Assembly: GCA_046160425.1 (NCBI GenBank) | Contig: JBJXGP010000288.1 | Coordinates: 1 to 41,967, forward strand | DNA from: JAQCEJ01 sp046160425 | GTDB lineage: Bacteria > Planctomycetota > Planctomycetia > Planctomycetales > Planctomycetaceae | Length of the DNA stretch: 41,967 bases | Direction: 5' to 3' | Part shown: one piece after another, positions 8,416 to 16,834 of the stretch | How the letters are laid out: each line of letters starts with the position of its first letter | How positions within the stretch are numbered: the first letter of the stretch is position 1 | The notes under the pieces: generated by a model | Databases searched by the model: none | What the model saw: the letters and a program-made list of their open reading frames with translations, nothing else | Told to the model about the DNA's origin: nothing | Made by a program: the position numbers and the translations under genes

Positions 8416-9456
8416 CTAAGCCGGCTTGGGAATCATTCGGCTGACGCGAATCTGTCGATCGAAATGCGCAGTCGCCAATTGAATGCCATCGCGATGCAGA
8501 TCGAGATCGCGGACGGTATTTGGCAACTGAAAGCGAAAGAATTCGCGGTCCTGGTCGGGCTTGAAAAAGAGAATCCACCCGCCGCCGCCGCCGCCCGAAC
8601 CGCAAATCAGATAACCGTCGGGATGATGGACGACCCGCCATGCCATACCGTTGACCCCTTCGGTCAGATGCGAGCGGACGAGTTCCCCTTTTTCCCAGTC
8701 GAACAACAGGACCAGTGGTTCGTTGACCGCTCCCAAAGGATTGGTCGCCTTATGCAAGCCGCCGGCGGCGAGATATTTGCCGTCCGGACTGACGGAGAGC
8801 GTGCGGACCCCGCCGTAATCGACCCCTTGTCCCGCACCGTTGGCGAAATATAGTGGAGTGGCGGCGAAATCGCGGACATGCGTCCCATCGGCGACTTTCC
8901 ATTGTTTAACCACCCCTTTGAGATCTCCCGACAGTACAAATTCGCCGTTGGGGTGAAACAAGGTCGTGTAAATGTAGTGTTCGTGGCCGACGAATTCGCG
9001 AATGAGGGTTCCATCCGCGGCGTTCCAGAGCCTGACGAACCTGTCGTTTCCGCACGTGGCGATCATCGTGCCGTCGGGACTGACCGAAAGCCCCCTCAAC
9101 CAGCCGTGATGGGCCTGAATGAAGCGAATCGGTTCCATTGTCTCGGCCGCCGTCGGCCACCAGACGAGTCGCCCGTCGTAACCTCCGGTATACGTCGTCT
9201 GACCGTCGGGAGAAAAACCGATCGCACGAATCCAACTGTCATGCGGTCCCTTGAAAGTGACCGCCTTGCCGGTCGCCAATTCCCAGCGCTGGAGAGCGTA
9301 GTCTTCTCCGCCCACGATCACATACGTCCCGGTCGGGTCGAATCGACATGAAACGAGCGGACTCGGTGTTTCCCACTGCTGAGCCACGTGGGTTTGAGTC
9401 GGATCGGCCTTCGGCACGGCTGCTGCCGCGGCTTCCGCAGCGGCATCGTTCATCAT
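8416..9456 (-). CDS. WD40 repeat protein
   Basis: 346 residues. After an Ala-rich N-terminus of about 30 residues come about seven WD40-type repeats, enough for one closed beta-propeller. Clear units include FDPTGTYVIVGGEDYALQRW, FSPDGQTTYTGGYDGRLVWW, VSPDGTMIATCGNDRFVRLW and FHPNGEFVLSGDLKGVVKQW. A run of six glycines (GSGGGGGGW) sits in a loop of the sixth blade. No enzyme domain, signal peptide or membrane segment is present, so it should be cytoplasmic and act in protein binding. Its ATG overlaps the stop of the DUF1501 gene (ATGA), which means translational coupling. In planctomycetes, WD40 genes often travel with DUF1501 and DUF1549/1553 genes; the joint function is not known. Confidence 0.9.
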   Translation of the reverse strand: MMNDAAAEAAAAAVPKADPTQTHVAQQWETPSPLVSCRFDPTGTYVIVGGEDYALQRWELATGKAVTFKGPHDSWIRAIGFSPDGQTTYTGGYDGRLVWWPTAAETMEPIRFIQAHHGWLRGLSVSPDGTMIATCGNDRFVRLWNAADGTLIREFVGHEHYIYTTLFHPNGEFVLSGDLKGVVKQWKVADGTHVRDFAATPLYFANGAGQGVDYGGVRTLSVSPDGKYLAAGGLHKATNPLGAVNEPLVLLFDWEKGELVRSHLTEGVNGMAWRVVHHPDGYLICGSGGGGGGWILFFKPDQDREFFRFQLPNTVRDLDLHRDGIQLATAHFDRQIRVSRMIPKPA

Positions 9457-10739
9457 ACGAGGAGTTCCTGAATCGGCGAGTAGGTCGGATCGGCCATCGG
9501 AATCGCTCGCCCGCCGATATCAAAGCTCGCCGACGAATCGAGTCCGACAGCTTTCAGATACGTGTGGAACAGATGACCGTGATCGACCTGACGATCGACG
9601 ACGGCCGTCCCATTTTCGTTGGTCTTACCGATGACCGCCCCGCGCTGAATGCCGGCTCCTCCCAATAGTACCGACCACGCCGTTCCCCAGTGATCGCGTC
9701 CGTAGTAGGTATTGATATTCGGCGTGCGGCCGAATTCGGAGAGCATGACGATGAGCGTGCTGTCCAACATGCCGCGGGCAGCGAGATCCGCAACAAACGT
9801 CGAGAAAGCGCGATCGACCTCGCCGAGTTGTTCGAGGTGGAAATCGAAATTCTCGTTGTGCGTATCGTAATTGGAATGCGAAACCTGCACATAAGTAATG
9901 CCGTTTTCCAGCAAGCGGCGAGCGAGCAGGCAATGACGACCGAAATCGAAACTGCCGTAGCGTTCCTGATCGGCGGCGGATTCTTTGGTGACGTCGAAGA
10001 TCTCCTTCTGCTCCATGAGTTGCACCGCCTGCTCATAACTATAAGTGTAAGCGTCAGTCAATGCCGAGCGGCGTTGGCTGCTGAAGCGTTCATTCAGCTT
10101 GCGCCTGAGGGCCTGTCGCGCCAGATCGGCTTGCAGTTCGACGCTCGACAAGCGATCCATATTGGGGGGCGGTGCTCCGTTGCCCAGCGAAATACTGGCA
10201 TACTTCGGACCGAGATAAGCGGAGTCGTTGTTGCGTCCGCCTCCTCCGCCGTTGATCATGATATGCCCCGGCAATGGGCTGGTGGACGGGGTCAACGCCT
10301 TGGCGGCGACGGCTCCGAGCACGGGGAAATTGGACGCCGGTGTCTGCCGGCGTCCGGTCATCATCATGTAGGCCCCCTTGCCGTGATCGTTCTCGGCGGT
10401 GTTCACGCTGCGCACGATGGCCAGGTGATGCATCTGCTGCGCAGTCATGGGGAGCAACTCGCAGATGTGAACCCCTGGAACCGACGTGGGTATCGCACGG
10501 AATGGTCCGCCGGTGTTGGTTCCCGGCTTCGGATCCCAACTCTCGAGTTGGCTTAAACCGCCATGCATGTTAAAGACGACAATTCGCTTTTGATCCTTAG
10601 CGAGTTGCGCGGTGGAGGCCGGTTGCGCCAGCAGACTCAAGCCCCCCATGCTGGCGGTGACACCGGCAGCCATTTGTCCCAGGAACTGTCGGCGGGCCAT
10701 CTGATGTTCGTTAGAGCCGCAAGAGTATTTGCACAACAT
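9453..10739 (-). CDS. DUF1501 protein with Tat signal
   Basis: 428 residues. A Tat signal is seen near the N-terminus (RRQFLG at 16-21, then a small-residue hydrophobic stretch ending ASTA), so the protein should be exported folded. The body carries DUF1501 features: VVFNMHGGLSQLESWDPKPG, HGKGAYMMMTGRR, SHSNYDTHNENFDFH, and LSEFGRTPNINTYYGRDHW near the C-terminus. DUF1501 belongs to the sulfatase/alkaline phosphatase-like superfamily; activity is not established. An AAGGAGAA ribosome site precedes the ATG. Its stop overlaps the WD40 start, and its start is 140 bases after the DUF1549/1553 gene, so it is the middle gene of that operon. Confidence 0.93.
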   Translation of the reverse strand: MLCKYSCGSNEHQMARRQFLGQMAAGVTASMGGLSLLAQPASTAQLAKDQKRIVVFNMHGGLSQLESWDPKPGTNTGGPFRAIPTSVPGVHICELLPMTAQQMHHLAIVRSVNTAENDHGKGAYMMMTGRRQTPASNFPVLGAVAAKALTPSTSPLPGHIMINGGGGGRNNDSAYLGPKYASISLGNGAPPPNMDRLSSVELQADLARQALRRKLNERFSSQRRSALTDAYTYSYEQAVQLMEQKEIFDVTKESAADQERYGSFDFGRHCLLARRLLENGITYVQVSHSNYDTHNENFDFHLEQLGEVDRAFSTFVADLAARGMLDSTLIVMLSEFGRTPNINTYYGRDHWGTAWSVLLGGAGIQRGAVIGKTNENGTAVVDRQVDHGHLFHTYLKAVGLDSSASFDIGGRAIPMADPTYSPIQELLV

Positions 10740-10879
10740 CGCTGATTCTCCTTTTTCGTAGATTGCGGATGATCGTCATCCACATTCGTCGAACTCAATC
10801 TGGCATACAATCATTCGTCGTTCATTCACCATCCTGGTTGAGCAACATCGATCATTTCAGGGATACGTTCAAAATTATT

Positions 10880-13771
10880 TCAATGGTTGAAGCGGAATTC
10901 ACTGGATGTCAACAACGCCCAGACTAGCTCTTTGACGGCAGAATTGCGGGCTTCACCTCTCGCCGCCAGATACTGCGTGACTTCCGCCGCTTCTTCTTCT
11001 GAAGGATTGCGCGACAAAACGGCGAGATACAATTCTTCTGAAAACAATTTCGGATCGGTTTGCTGCAAGAGTCTCTCGGAGAGATTGCCGCCGCTCGGGT
11101 TCAGCCAACCATCGATCACGCCGCCGTTGGCCAGGAACAATGCCTGATCGGCGGTAGCGAAAAAGTCTTCCTGCGGTTGTCCGGCGCTTGCTCCGTACAA
11201 GGTGACGAACGTCGTCACGTTCCCCAGCAAATTGTTGTAGACCGTTTGCTCGATATGATTGGCCTTCGCCGTCAGGTAGGCGAGGTCGTTCTGATTCGCT
11301 TCGGTGGGTGGATTCTGAGCGATCCAGGCTGCTTCCACCGCCGCTTTCTGCTGATCGACAAGCCCCAGCACCTGCATGACGCTCCAGACAAACTGTTCCG
11401 CATTCAATGGCTTCAGAGGAGCGACGGCGTATTGAGACGTCCATAACTCGGTGATCACGGCAGCATTATCGGCGACCGCCGTCTGTTGAGCTTTCACTTG
11501 CTCCTGCGCCGCTGCCAATTGCTGCTGCGTGGCGGTCGCCTGCTGAACAGTCTCGTCGAGTTTCTTCCTGACGCCGTCGAGAGAAAGCTGAGCGGCGGTG
11601 ACTGTATCTTGTGCGGTTTTCAGTTCCGCCTGCTTCTCGGCCACGACTTTCGTCGCCGAATCGACTTCCTGAATCATCTGATCGTTGAGCGTCTTCAGTT
11701 TGCCGACCGTTTCGGTCAGCACGGCATCTCCCGGCAGTTTTTCGAGCGCGACCTGAGCCGACGCCAATGCATCGCCGACCGCTTTGGCTTTACCTTGTTT
11801 GGTCGCCTGTTCTTCTTGGGAAGCGACGACCAGCTTTTCCTTCTCGGCCATGACCAGTTGCGACGCGGTGACTGTCGTTTCTGCCGCTGCAACTTCGGTT
11901 TTCAGTTGTTCCTGAGTCTGAGTCAACGCTGCGACTTGAGCTTCAATCGGGGGAATCGCCGCCGCCACAGTCTCGACCGCTTGCGTCAACTCACGCGACT
12001 TCAACAGATGCTGGATTTCCTTGACTTGTCGTTCGGTTTTGCGAAGCAGCGATTTCTGCTGCTCGACCTGCAATTGAGCCGCGAGTAATGGCTGGTGTAT
12101 TTGATTGGCGACAGTTCGAGCCTCGGTCAACAGCGTTTCGACGTCGGTCATTGCTTTCAATGCGGCGGCATGTTTTTCGTTGACCGGGGGTAACGCGGTC
12201 TCCTTTTCGGCAACAGCTTTGGTTAATCCATCGACTTCAGCCGCCAGTTGTGCGGCGCGGGCGTTGAATTTTTCAGCCGCTTGTGCGAGTTCAGGCTCGT
12301 TCGGCAATTTCTGGACCGCAGCCAACGCCTGATCCGCGGCGGCTTTCACGGAGACATGCACATCCTGCTTCGCCGTCAGTTGGGTTTTCACTTCGGCAAC
12401 GGCCGCCAATGCGGCGTCAACGGCCTTACGGGTTTCGCTGGCGGCGGCACGGGCATTGAGGGCCTCTTGAGCCTTGTCGGTTGCCGTTTTGAAGACCGGA
12501 TTGAACGCAGCCTGCGCCGCTTCCATCCCTTGAACGGATTGTGCGACGAGTTGATTGACTTCCTGCACCTTCGCTTCAATTTGCGGAAGCTGCGCAATGA
12601 CGGGTTCGATCTGCAACAACGAATCGGCCGGCATCTGAAACGCTCGCTGATAGGCTTGAGTTCGTGCTATATCGCGGATCAGCGAGCGCACGTCGAAATT
12701 GCGTTTGGCCAGTTCATCGGCCAGCAATGTTGAAAGGTCGGGATGAGTCGAGAGATTATCGAGATGATGGAGGTCGACCGGGTTGATCAGTCCGCGCCCC
12801 ATCATGAACCCCCAGATGCGGTTCGAGATATTGCGTTGAAAGGCCCGATTCTTCCCCTCGGCGACCAGTTGTGCGAATTTCGCCCGACGGCTGTATTTGG
12901 GGACCGGGATCACCTTGTCGGCGGGTTTGACTTCATATTCTTCGCCGGGAGGAAAACTCGGTTCGGCAACTTCCACGTCCCCCGGCAACCGCGGAAGCGT
13001 CCGCCCGATATCTCCCGTGAAGACCGATTTGAAGTCGACTTCCCCTTCAGCACGTTCGGCGAGGACAATTCGCTTGTTTTGGTCTTCCTGCGCAAAGGGA
13101 AAGTTGCGGCTGACAAAGGCGAAGAGGCCATAGTAATCGGTCTGGTGATACGATTCGATCAGCGGATGGTTGTGGCACTGGGCGCATTGCAGGTCGATAC
13201 CGAAAAAGACCCGTCCCACATCGCGCGTGATCAGGTTCGGCTCCGATTCGCGATCAAGGTAAAACTTCGCCTGTCCACGTTGTGCCGGGTCGATGCCGTT
13301 GGCGCCGAGAATCTCCGCAGCCATCTGGTGAAACGGCTTGCCCGACTGATATGACGTGAATAGGTACTGCCGCCATTCAGCCGTGGGGACATTCGTATCC
13401 CCGCGTCGTTCCATCATACTGATATCGAGGAAAATCGACATCCGGCGGGCGTGCTCAGGCGAACTTATCAATTGATCGATTAAGATGTTGCGTTTTTCGG
13501 GGGTGGCATCCGCCAGAAATGTTCGCACCTCGGTGATCGAAGGGACGCGTCCCACCAGATCCAGGTACAGGCGGCGAATGAATTCGGCATCGCTTGCGGG
13601 GGGAGCCAACGGGCCGATTCGATTGGCGGCGATCAATTCATCGATGCGGGCTGAGAGGTTATCAGTAACCGGTGCGGTCTCTTGCGCGCGAGCCGAGGAA
13701 GGGACTCCCCAAGCGATGGCTACGACAAGCGTCCATAGGCAAAACCGGATGTTCATCGCCCTTTGCACCAT
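10880..13771 (-). CDS. DUF1549/DUF1553 protein with a long coiled-coil insertion
   Basis: 963 residues. A Sec signal peptide ends near residue 30 (ARAQ). DUF1549 spans about 38-225 and contains a haem-type CAQCHNHP (CxxCH at 196-200). The first part of DUF1553 (YSRRAKFAQLV, NISNRIWGFMMGRGLINPVDLHHLDNLSTHP) runs from about 292 to 380. Then comes an Ala/Gln/Glu-rich coiled coil of about 390 residues (390-780), and the DUF1553 C-terminal part resumes at PLNAEQFVWSVMQVLGL (788) and ends with LYLAVLSRNPSEEE and TSSEFRFNH. The coiled coil contains an internal duplication: a block starting KLPNEPEL near 488 resembles one starting KLPGDAVL near 678. DUF1549/1553 proteins are planctomycete exported proteins of unproven function. 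First gene of the operon with DUF1501 and WD40. Confidence 0.9.
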   Translation of the reverse strand: MVQRAMNIRFCLWTLVVAIAWGVPSSARAQETAPVTDNLSARIDELIAANRIGPLAPPASDAEFIRRLYLDLVGRVPSITEVRTFLADATPEKRNILIDQLISSPEHARRMSIFLDISMMERRGDTNVPTAEWRQYLFTSYQSGKPFHQMAAEILGANGIDPAQRGQAKFYLDRESEPNLITRDVGRVFFGIDLQCAQCHNHPLIESYHQTDYYGLFAFVSRNFPFAQEDQNKRIVLAERAEGEVDFKSVFTGDIGRTLPRLPGDVEVAEPSFPPGEEYEVKPADKVIPVPKYSRRAKFAQLVAEGKNRAFQRNISNRIWGFMMGRGLINPVDLHHLDNLSTHPDLSTLLADELAKRNFDVRSLIRDIARTQAYQRAFQMPADSLLQIEPVIAQLPQIEAKVQEVNQLVAQSVQGMEAAQAAFNPVFKTATDKAQEALNARAAASETRKAVDAALAAVAEVKTQLTAKQDVHVSVKAAADQALAAVQKLPNEPELAQAAEKFNARAAQLAAEVDGLTKAVAEKETALPPVNEKHAAALKAMTDVETLLTEARTVANQIHQPLLAAQLQVEQQKSLLRKTERQVKEIQHLLKSRELTQAVETVAAAIPPIEAQVAALTQTQEQLKTEVAAAETTVTASQLVMAEKEKLVVASQEEQATKQGKAKAVGDALASAQVALEKLPGDAVLTETVGKLKTLNDQMIQEVDSATKVVAEKQAELKTAQDTVTAAQLSLDGVRKKLDETVQQATATQQQLAAAQEQVKAQQTAVADNAAVITELWTSQYAVAPLKPLNAEQFVWSVMQVLGLVDQQKAAVEAAWIAQNPPTEANQNDLAYLTAKANHIEQTVYNNLLGNVTTFVTLYGASAGQPQEDFFATADQALFLANGGVIDGWLNPSGGNLSERLLQQTDPKLFSEELYLAVLSRNPSEEEAAEVTQYLAARGEARNSAVKELVWALLTSSEFRFNH

Positions 13772-14382
13772 GCTTACCTCATTCTCATCCTGATTTCGTA
13801 TCGGTCCGCCTCACCGGCAAATATCAAAGCGACACATATAAACATCACTTTATAGTTTAGCTGCCAGTCAGGGGACCGTCAATTGAGTTTCATCGTTCAG
13901 GCTTACCAAAACGGAAACGGTTGTTCATAACTCCTCATTTTCCAGATCCGCCGATCCGAGGAGTTTTTTCTACAAATTCGACTTCGATGATTCGGGTTCG
14001 AACTCTGACGGAATCGAACTGAGAGAAACTCTGTGATTGATGCCTTCCCGCAACGGCGATGTTTCGCGTCGTCAATCGTGAACTTTTTCGTGTTGAGATG
14101 TGTCAACCTGCCGACACGATAGACATTTATTTTGATGCCGAATTTCATCGCCAACAAAGGGGGAAACCGGCTTTTACCAAACGTCCGAAACGAATTTGCC
14201 GCCGCAGGAAATGAGAGCTAAGTTTAGGGAAACCGTCTTCATTGGTGGTTCGCGATCTCAACTCTTGCCATCGCTTCGTGATGGATCCCTCACTCTGGCT
14301 CTTCGATATCAAGACCTGCTTGTCATATTGAGTCACTGACTTTTCCTTGCGATTTGAAGCGACATCAACCGGATACAACACC
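13772..14382. other. Long divergent intergenic region
   Basis: About 610 bases between the DUF1549/1553 gene (left) and the PilZ-like gene (right). It is AT-richer than the genes. It must hold two divergent promoters. One stem-loop followed by a T run is present at 13929-13969. A minus-strand frame of 84 codons (13903-14157) has no ribosome site or domain and was not called. No tRNA, repeat or mobile-element remnant was recognised. Confidence 0.5.
13929..13969 (+). terminator. Terminator-like hairpin with no gene in front of it
   Basis: AACTCCTC (13929-13936) pairs with GAGGAGTT (13958-13965), with a smaller GATC-containing pairing in the loop, and the T run continues to 13969. Polarity is for rightward transcription, but no rightward gene ends here. 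It may end a small RNA that begins in the DUF1549/1553 promoter region, or be chance. Confidence 0.35.
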
Positions 14383-15009
14383 ATGAGCGACACCTTGACC
14401 GACACAGCGATGTTCGTGAACCCACCAGAGATCGATGCGATCCATTCAAATCTTCATCGTTCTAGAATGGGCACCTCGATACTCGGTTCGCTCGATGTCC
14501 ATTCGCAATCCGGAAATCGAGCCTTTTCAACGGCTGATACTTACGATTCCCCTGAATTGGACGACGATTTCGAGACCACCATTGACGGTAACCCGGTCTC
14601 TTCCGTCGATCGGCTCGCCACCAGCCAGTCGTTGCAATATGCAACCTGGCATCGTTTCTCGCAGTTGGTGTATGCTCGCAATGCAGTCCGAGTCCCTTAC
14701 TCGCGTCGCATCTCGGTGATTCCGCTCGATGATGCAGGTCAACCGACCATCGATGAAGCGGTACTTGTTCAGGGACGGGATCTTTCAGCTCTCGGCCTCT
14801 CATTCGACCACGACCGACCTTTGGTTCTGCGCGATGCATGGGTCGCCTTCGTCGAGGAATCTGCCCAGACGCGGAGCATCTGGAAGGCCGAACTGAAATG
14901 GTGCCGCTTCACCCGACAAGGAAAGTACGTCAGCGGCGGCCGATTGCTGCACGCCGGCCGTTTCGATGCAAAACTCCTCGCGAACTGGCGCAATTTTCCC
15001 GGTGGTTGA
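14383..15009 (+). CDS. PilZ-like domain protein (putative)
   Basis: 208 residues from ATG 14383; an in-frame TTG at 14347 is possible but less likely. The N-terminal 90 residues are Ser/Thr/Asp-rich and probably flexible. The C-terminal half looks like a PilZ beta-barrel: RNAVR (RxxxR) in YARNAVRVPYSRR near 103-115, then a DLSALG element (D/N-x-S-x-x-G) about 30 residues later, and a final strand pair ending KWCRFTRQGKYVSGGRLLHA. These are the c-di-GMP contact motifs of PilZ proteins, and planctomycetes have many soluble ones. A distant or non-binding PilZ is equally possible. No signal peptide. The next gene starts 128 bases downstream, in the same direction. Confidence 0.6.
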   Translation: MSDTLTDTAMFVNPPEIDAIHSNLHRSRMGTSILGSLDVHSQSGNRAFSTADTYDSPELDDDFETTIDGNPVSSVDRLATSQSLQYATWHRFSQLVYARNAVRVPYSRRISVIPLDDAGQPTIDEAVLVQGRDLSALGLSFDHDRPLVLRDAWVAFVEESAQTRSIWKAELKWCRFTRQGKYVSGGRLLHAGRFDAKLLANWRNFPGG

Positions 15010-15137
15010 AGAGAATCTCCGATTGTTGCGACTGTCGCTGCGAATCACGGTTGCAGTGAATGATGCCGTCATAGAGAATGGGGCGCGCCGTTGATGATTT
15101 CATCCGACGCCTTCTTTGTTCTCCTTAGAAAACAATC

Positions 15138-15923
15138 GTGGTTACGGCAATAGAATCTTCTCCTCCGCTCATTCGTGCGGCCGACGTAGGGAAATCGTTT
15201 CCCGGCGGGCATGCGGTTCTTTCCGGACTGTCGCTCGATATCCGCGCGGGGGAATTCGTTTCGCTCGTCGGGCCTTCGGGCTGCGGCAAATCGACGTTGC
15301 TCAAACTACTCGCAGGGTTCGATGACATCACCGCGGGGGAACTGTCGATCGCCGATCAACCTCCCGACGTCGCCCGCAAATCGTTCCATCGCGTCGGTTT
15401 CGTGTTTCAGGATGCGAATCTGCTGCCGTGGCGAACCGTCCGGGGAAACCTGCAACTGCCGATGGAACTTCAACACTCCCCGGCGGATAATCAGCAATCA
15501 AAGATTGACGACATGCTGCGTCTGATCGGCTTGAACGCCGTCGATTCCCGTAAATACCCGCGGATGCTCTCCGGCGGAATGCGAATGCGGGTCTCGCTCG
15601 GCCGGGCCTTGATCACGCAGCCTCAACTGTTATTGCTCGATGAGCCGTTCGGTGCGCTCGATGACATTCTACGCCAACAGCTCAACGAAGACCTGTCGCG
15701 GATCTGGCAGGAACAACGCTGGACCGGATTATTCGTGACGCACAACGTCTCCGAAGCGGTCTTTCTCAGTCAGCGGATACTGGTGATGAGCGCCGCTCCC
15801 GGGAAAATCGTCGCCGAAATTCCCGTCCCGTTCCCGTTTCCCCGATCTCCCTCGCTTCGAGCCGATCCCGACTTCGCCCGCCTGACCGGTGTCGTCACTG
15901 CACGCCTGCGGGGGTTGCCATGA
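15138..15923 (+). CDS. ABC transporter ATPase, NitT/TauT (SsuB/ThiZ-like) type
   Basis: 261 residues. All nucleotide-binding motifs are present: Walker A GPSGCGKST near 44-52, Q-loop FQDANLLPW near 91-99, signature LSGGM near 147-151, Walker B LLLLDEPFGALD near 168-179 and the switch His in FVTHN near 202-206. The Q-loop form and small size fit ATPases that drive NitT/TauT-type importers for sulfonates, nitrate or pyrimidine precursors of thiamine. The start is GTG at 15138; no strong ribosome site is seen. Its stop overlaps the start of the permease (ATGA), so the two are translated together. It powers uptake of the ligand bound by the lipoprotein at 16835. Confidence 0.92.
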   Translation: MVTAIESSPPLIRAADVGKSFPGGHAVLSGLSLDIRAGEFVSLVGPSGCGKSTLLKLLAGFDDITAGELSIADQPPDVARKSFHRVGFVFQDANLLPWRTVRGNLQLPMELQHSPADNQQSKIDDMLRLIGLNAVDSRKYPRMLSGGMRMRVSLGRALITQPQLLLLDEPFGALDDILRQQLNEDLSRIWQEQRWTGLFVTHNVSEAVFLSQRILVMSAAPGKIVAEIPVPFPFPRSPSLRADPDFARLTGVVTARLRGLP

Positions 15924-16753
15924 GTTCGCCACGCTCCGCCAATTCCACGGGAAACACGGCGAGTCGCTGGTTCTCACGCGGCGTGAGCTGGCTCGGCCCG
16001 CCGCTCTTGCTGTTCGTCTTCGTCGTCGGCGTCTGGTTCGCCGTCACACATCTGCGCGAGATCCCCAAATATCTGCTCCCCCGTCCCGAACATGTCCTCG
16101 AAGCGGCCTGGAAACAACGAACCATGCTCGCCGGTGCGCTCTGGCTCACCACACTCGAATCGCTATGCGGCTTCGGACTGAGCCTTGCCCTCGGCGTCGT
16201 GATTGCGTTCGCCTTTTCGCAGTCGATATTCATCCGCCGCAGTTGTTATCCCTATGCGATTTTTTTACAGACCGTGCCGATCGTCGCCATCGCACCGCTG
16301 ATCATCACCTGGTTCGGCAACGGTTTCCAAAGTATTCTGCTCGTCTCGATCATCCTCAGCTTGTTTCCGATCATCACCAATACCACGACGGGATTGATTT
16401 CGGTCGATGCCAATTTGGTTAATTTGTTCAGACTTTATAACGCCAGCCGCTGGCAGATTCTGTTGAAGCTCCGCTTCCCGCACGCGCTGCCGTATCTGAT
16501 CACGGGGGCGAAAATATCGAGCGGGTTATCGGTCATCGGCGCGATCGTGGGAGAATTTCTTGTCGGTTATTCGAGTACCGAAATCGGACTCGGTTACCTG
16601 ATCCTGCAAAGTTCCACGCAATTGAAAACCGCCCAACTTTTCGCCGCCGTCATCGCCTCAGCCGTGCTCGGCATCGCCATTTTTGGTACAGTCAACATCA
16701 TCGGAAATCGCATCGTTTCCCACTGGACGGATACCCCCAGCGATTCCGCGTAG
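15920..16753 (+). CDS. ABC transporter permease, NitT/TauT (SsuC/ThiX-like) type
   Basis: 277 residues with about six membrane segments, the first near 24-42. The BPD-type permease core shows the cytoplasmic EAA-like loop around LFRLYNASRWQILLKLRFPHALPYLITGAK near 172-201, which contacts the ATPase, and a VGEFLVGY segment near 214-221. LFGT-type endings and a short hydrophilic tail follow. The gene starts inside the ATPase stop codon. A pair of palindromes lies between its stop and the binding-protein gene. Best viewed as the membrane channel of the same importer. Confidence 0.9.
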   Translation: MSSPRSANSTGNTASRWFSRGVSWLGPPLLLFVFVVGVWFAVTHLREIPKYLLPRPEHVLEAAWKQRTMLAGALWLTTLESLCGFGLSLALGVVIAFAFSQSIFIRRSCYPYAIFLQTVPIVAIAPLIITWFGNGFQSILLVSIILSLFPIITNTTTGLISVDANLVNLFRLYNASRWQILLKLRFPHALPYLITGAKISSGLSVIGAIVGEFLVGYSSTEIGLGYLILQSSTQLKTAQLFAAVIASAVLGIAIFGTVNIIGNRIVSHWTDTPSDSA

Positions 16754-16801
16754 GGTGCGTCGCGACGCACCAGAATTGTAGCCGGCCCCCCATGAGGCCG
16801 G
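16754..16801. repeat. Two palindromes between permease and binding-protein genes
   Basis: Directly after the permease stop, GGTGCGTCG and CGACGCACC (16754-16771) form an 18-base perfect palindrome. Ten bases on, CCGGCC (16782-16787) pairs with GGCCGG (16796-16801) across an 8-base loop. Such elements may be dispersed planctomycete palindromes and could lower or stabilise transcript levels between the cistrons. There is no T run, so a classical terminator is unlikely. Confidence 0.7.
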
Positions 16802-16834
16802 ATTCATGATTTCATCCCCATCAAGGATTCGACA

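Noticed and set aside
13980..14030. GGTTCGAACTC resembling a tRNA T-arm
   Set aside because: No matching acceptor stem, anticodon arm or CCA end on either strand.
13903..14157. Minus-strand frame of 84 codons
   Set aside because: No ribosome site, no motif, and it spans the terminator-like hairpin.
15010..15137. Possible TPP riboswitch before the ThiY-like ABC operon
   Set aside because: The conserved CTGAGA and ACCTGATC-type blocks are missing.
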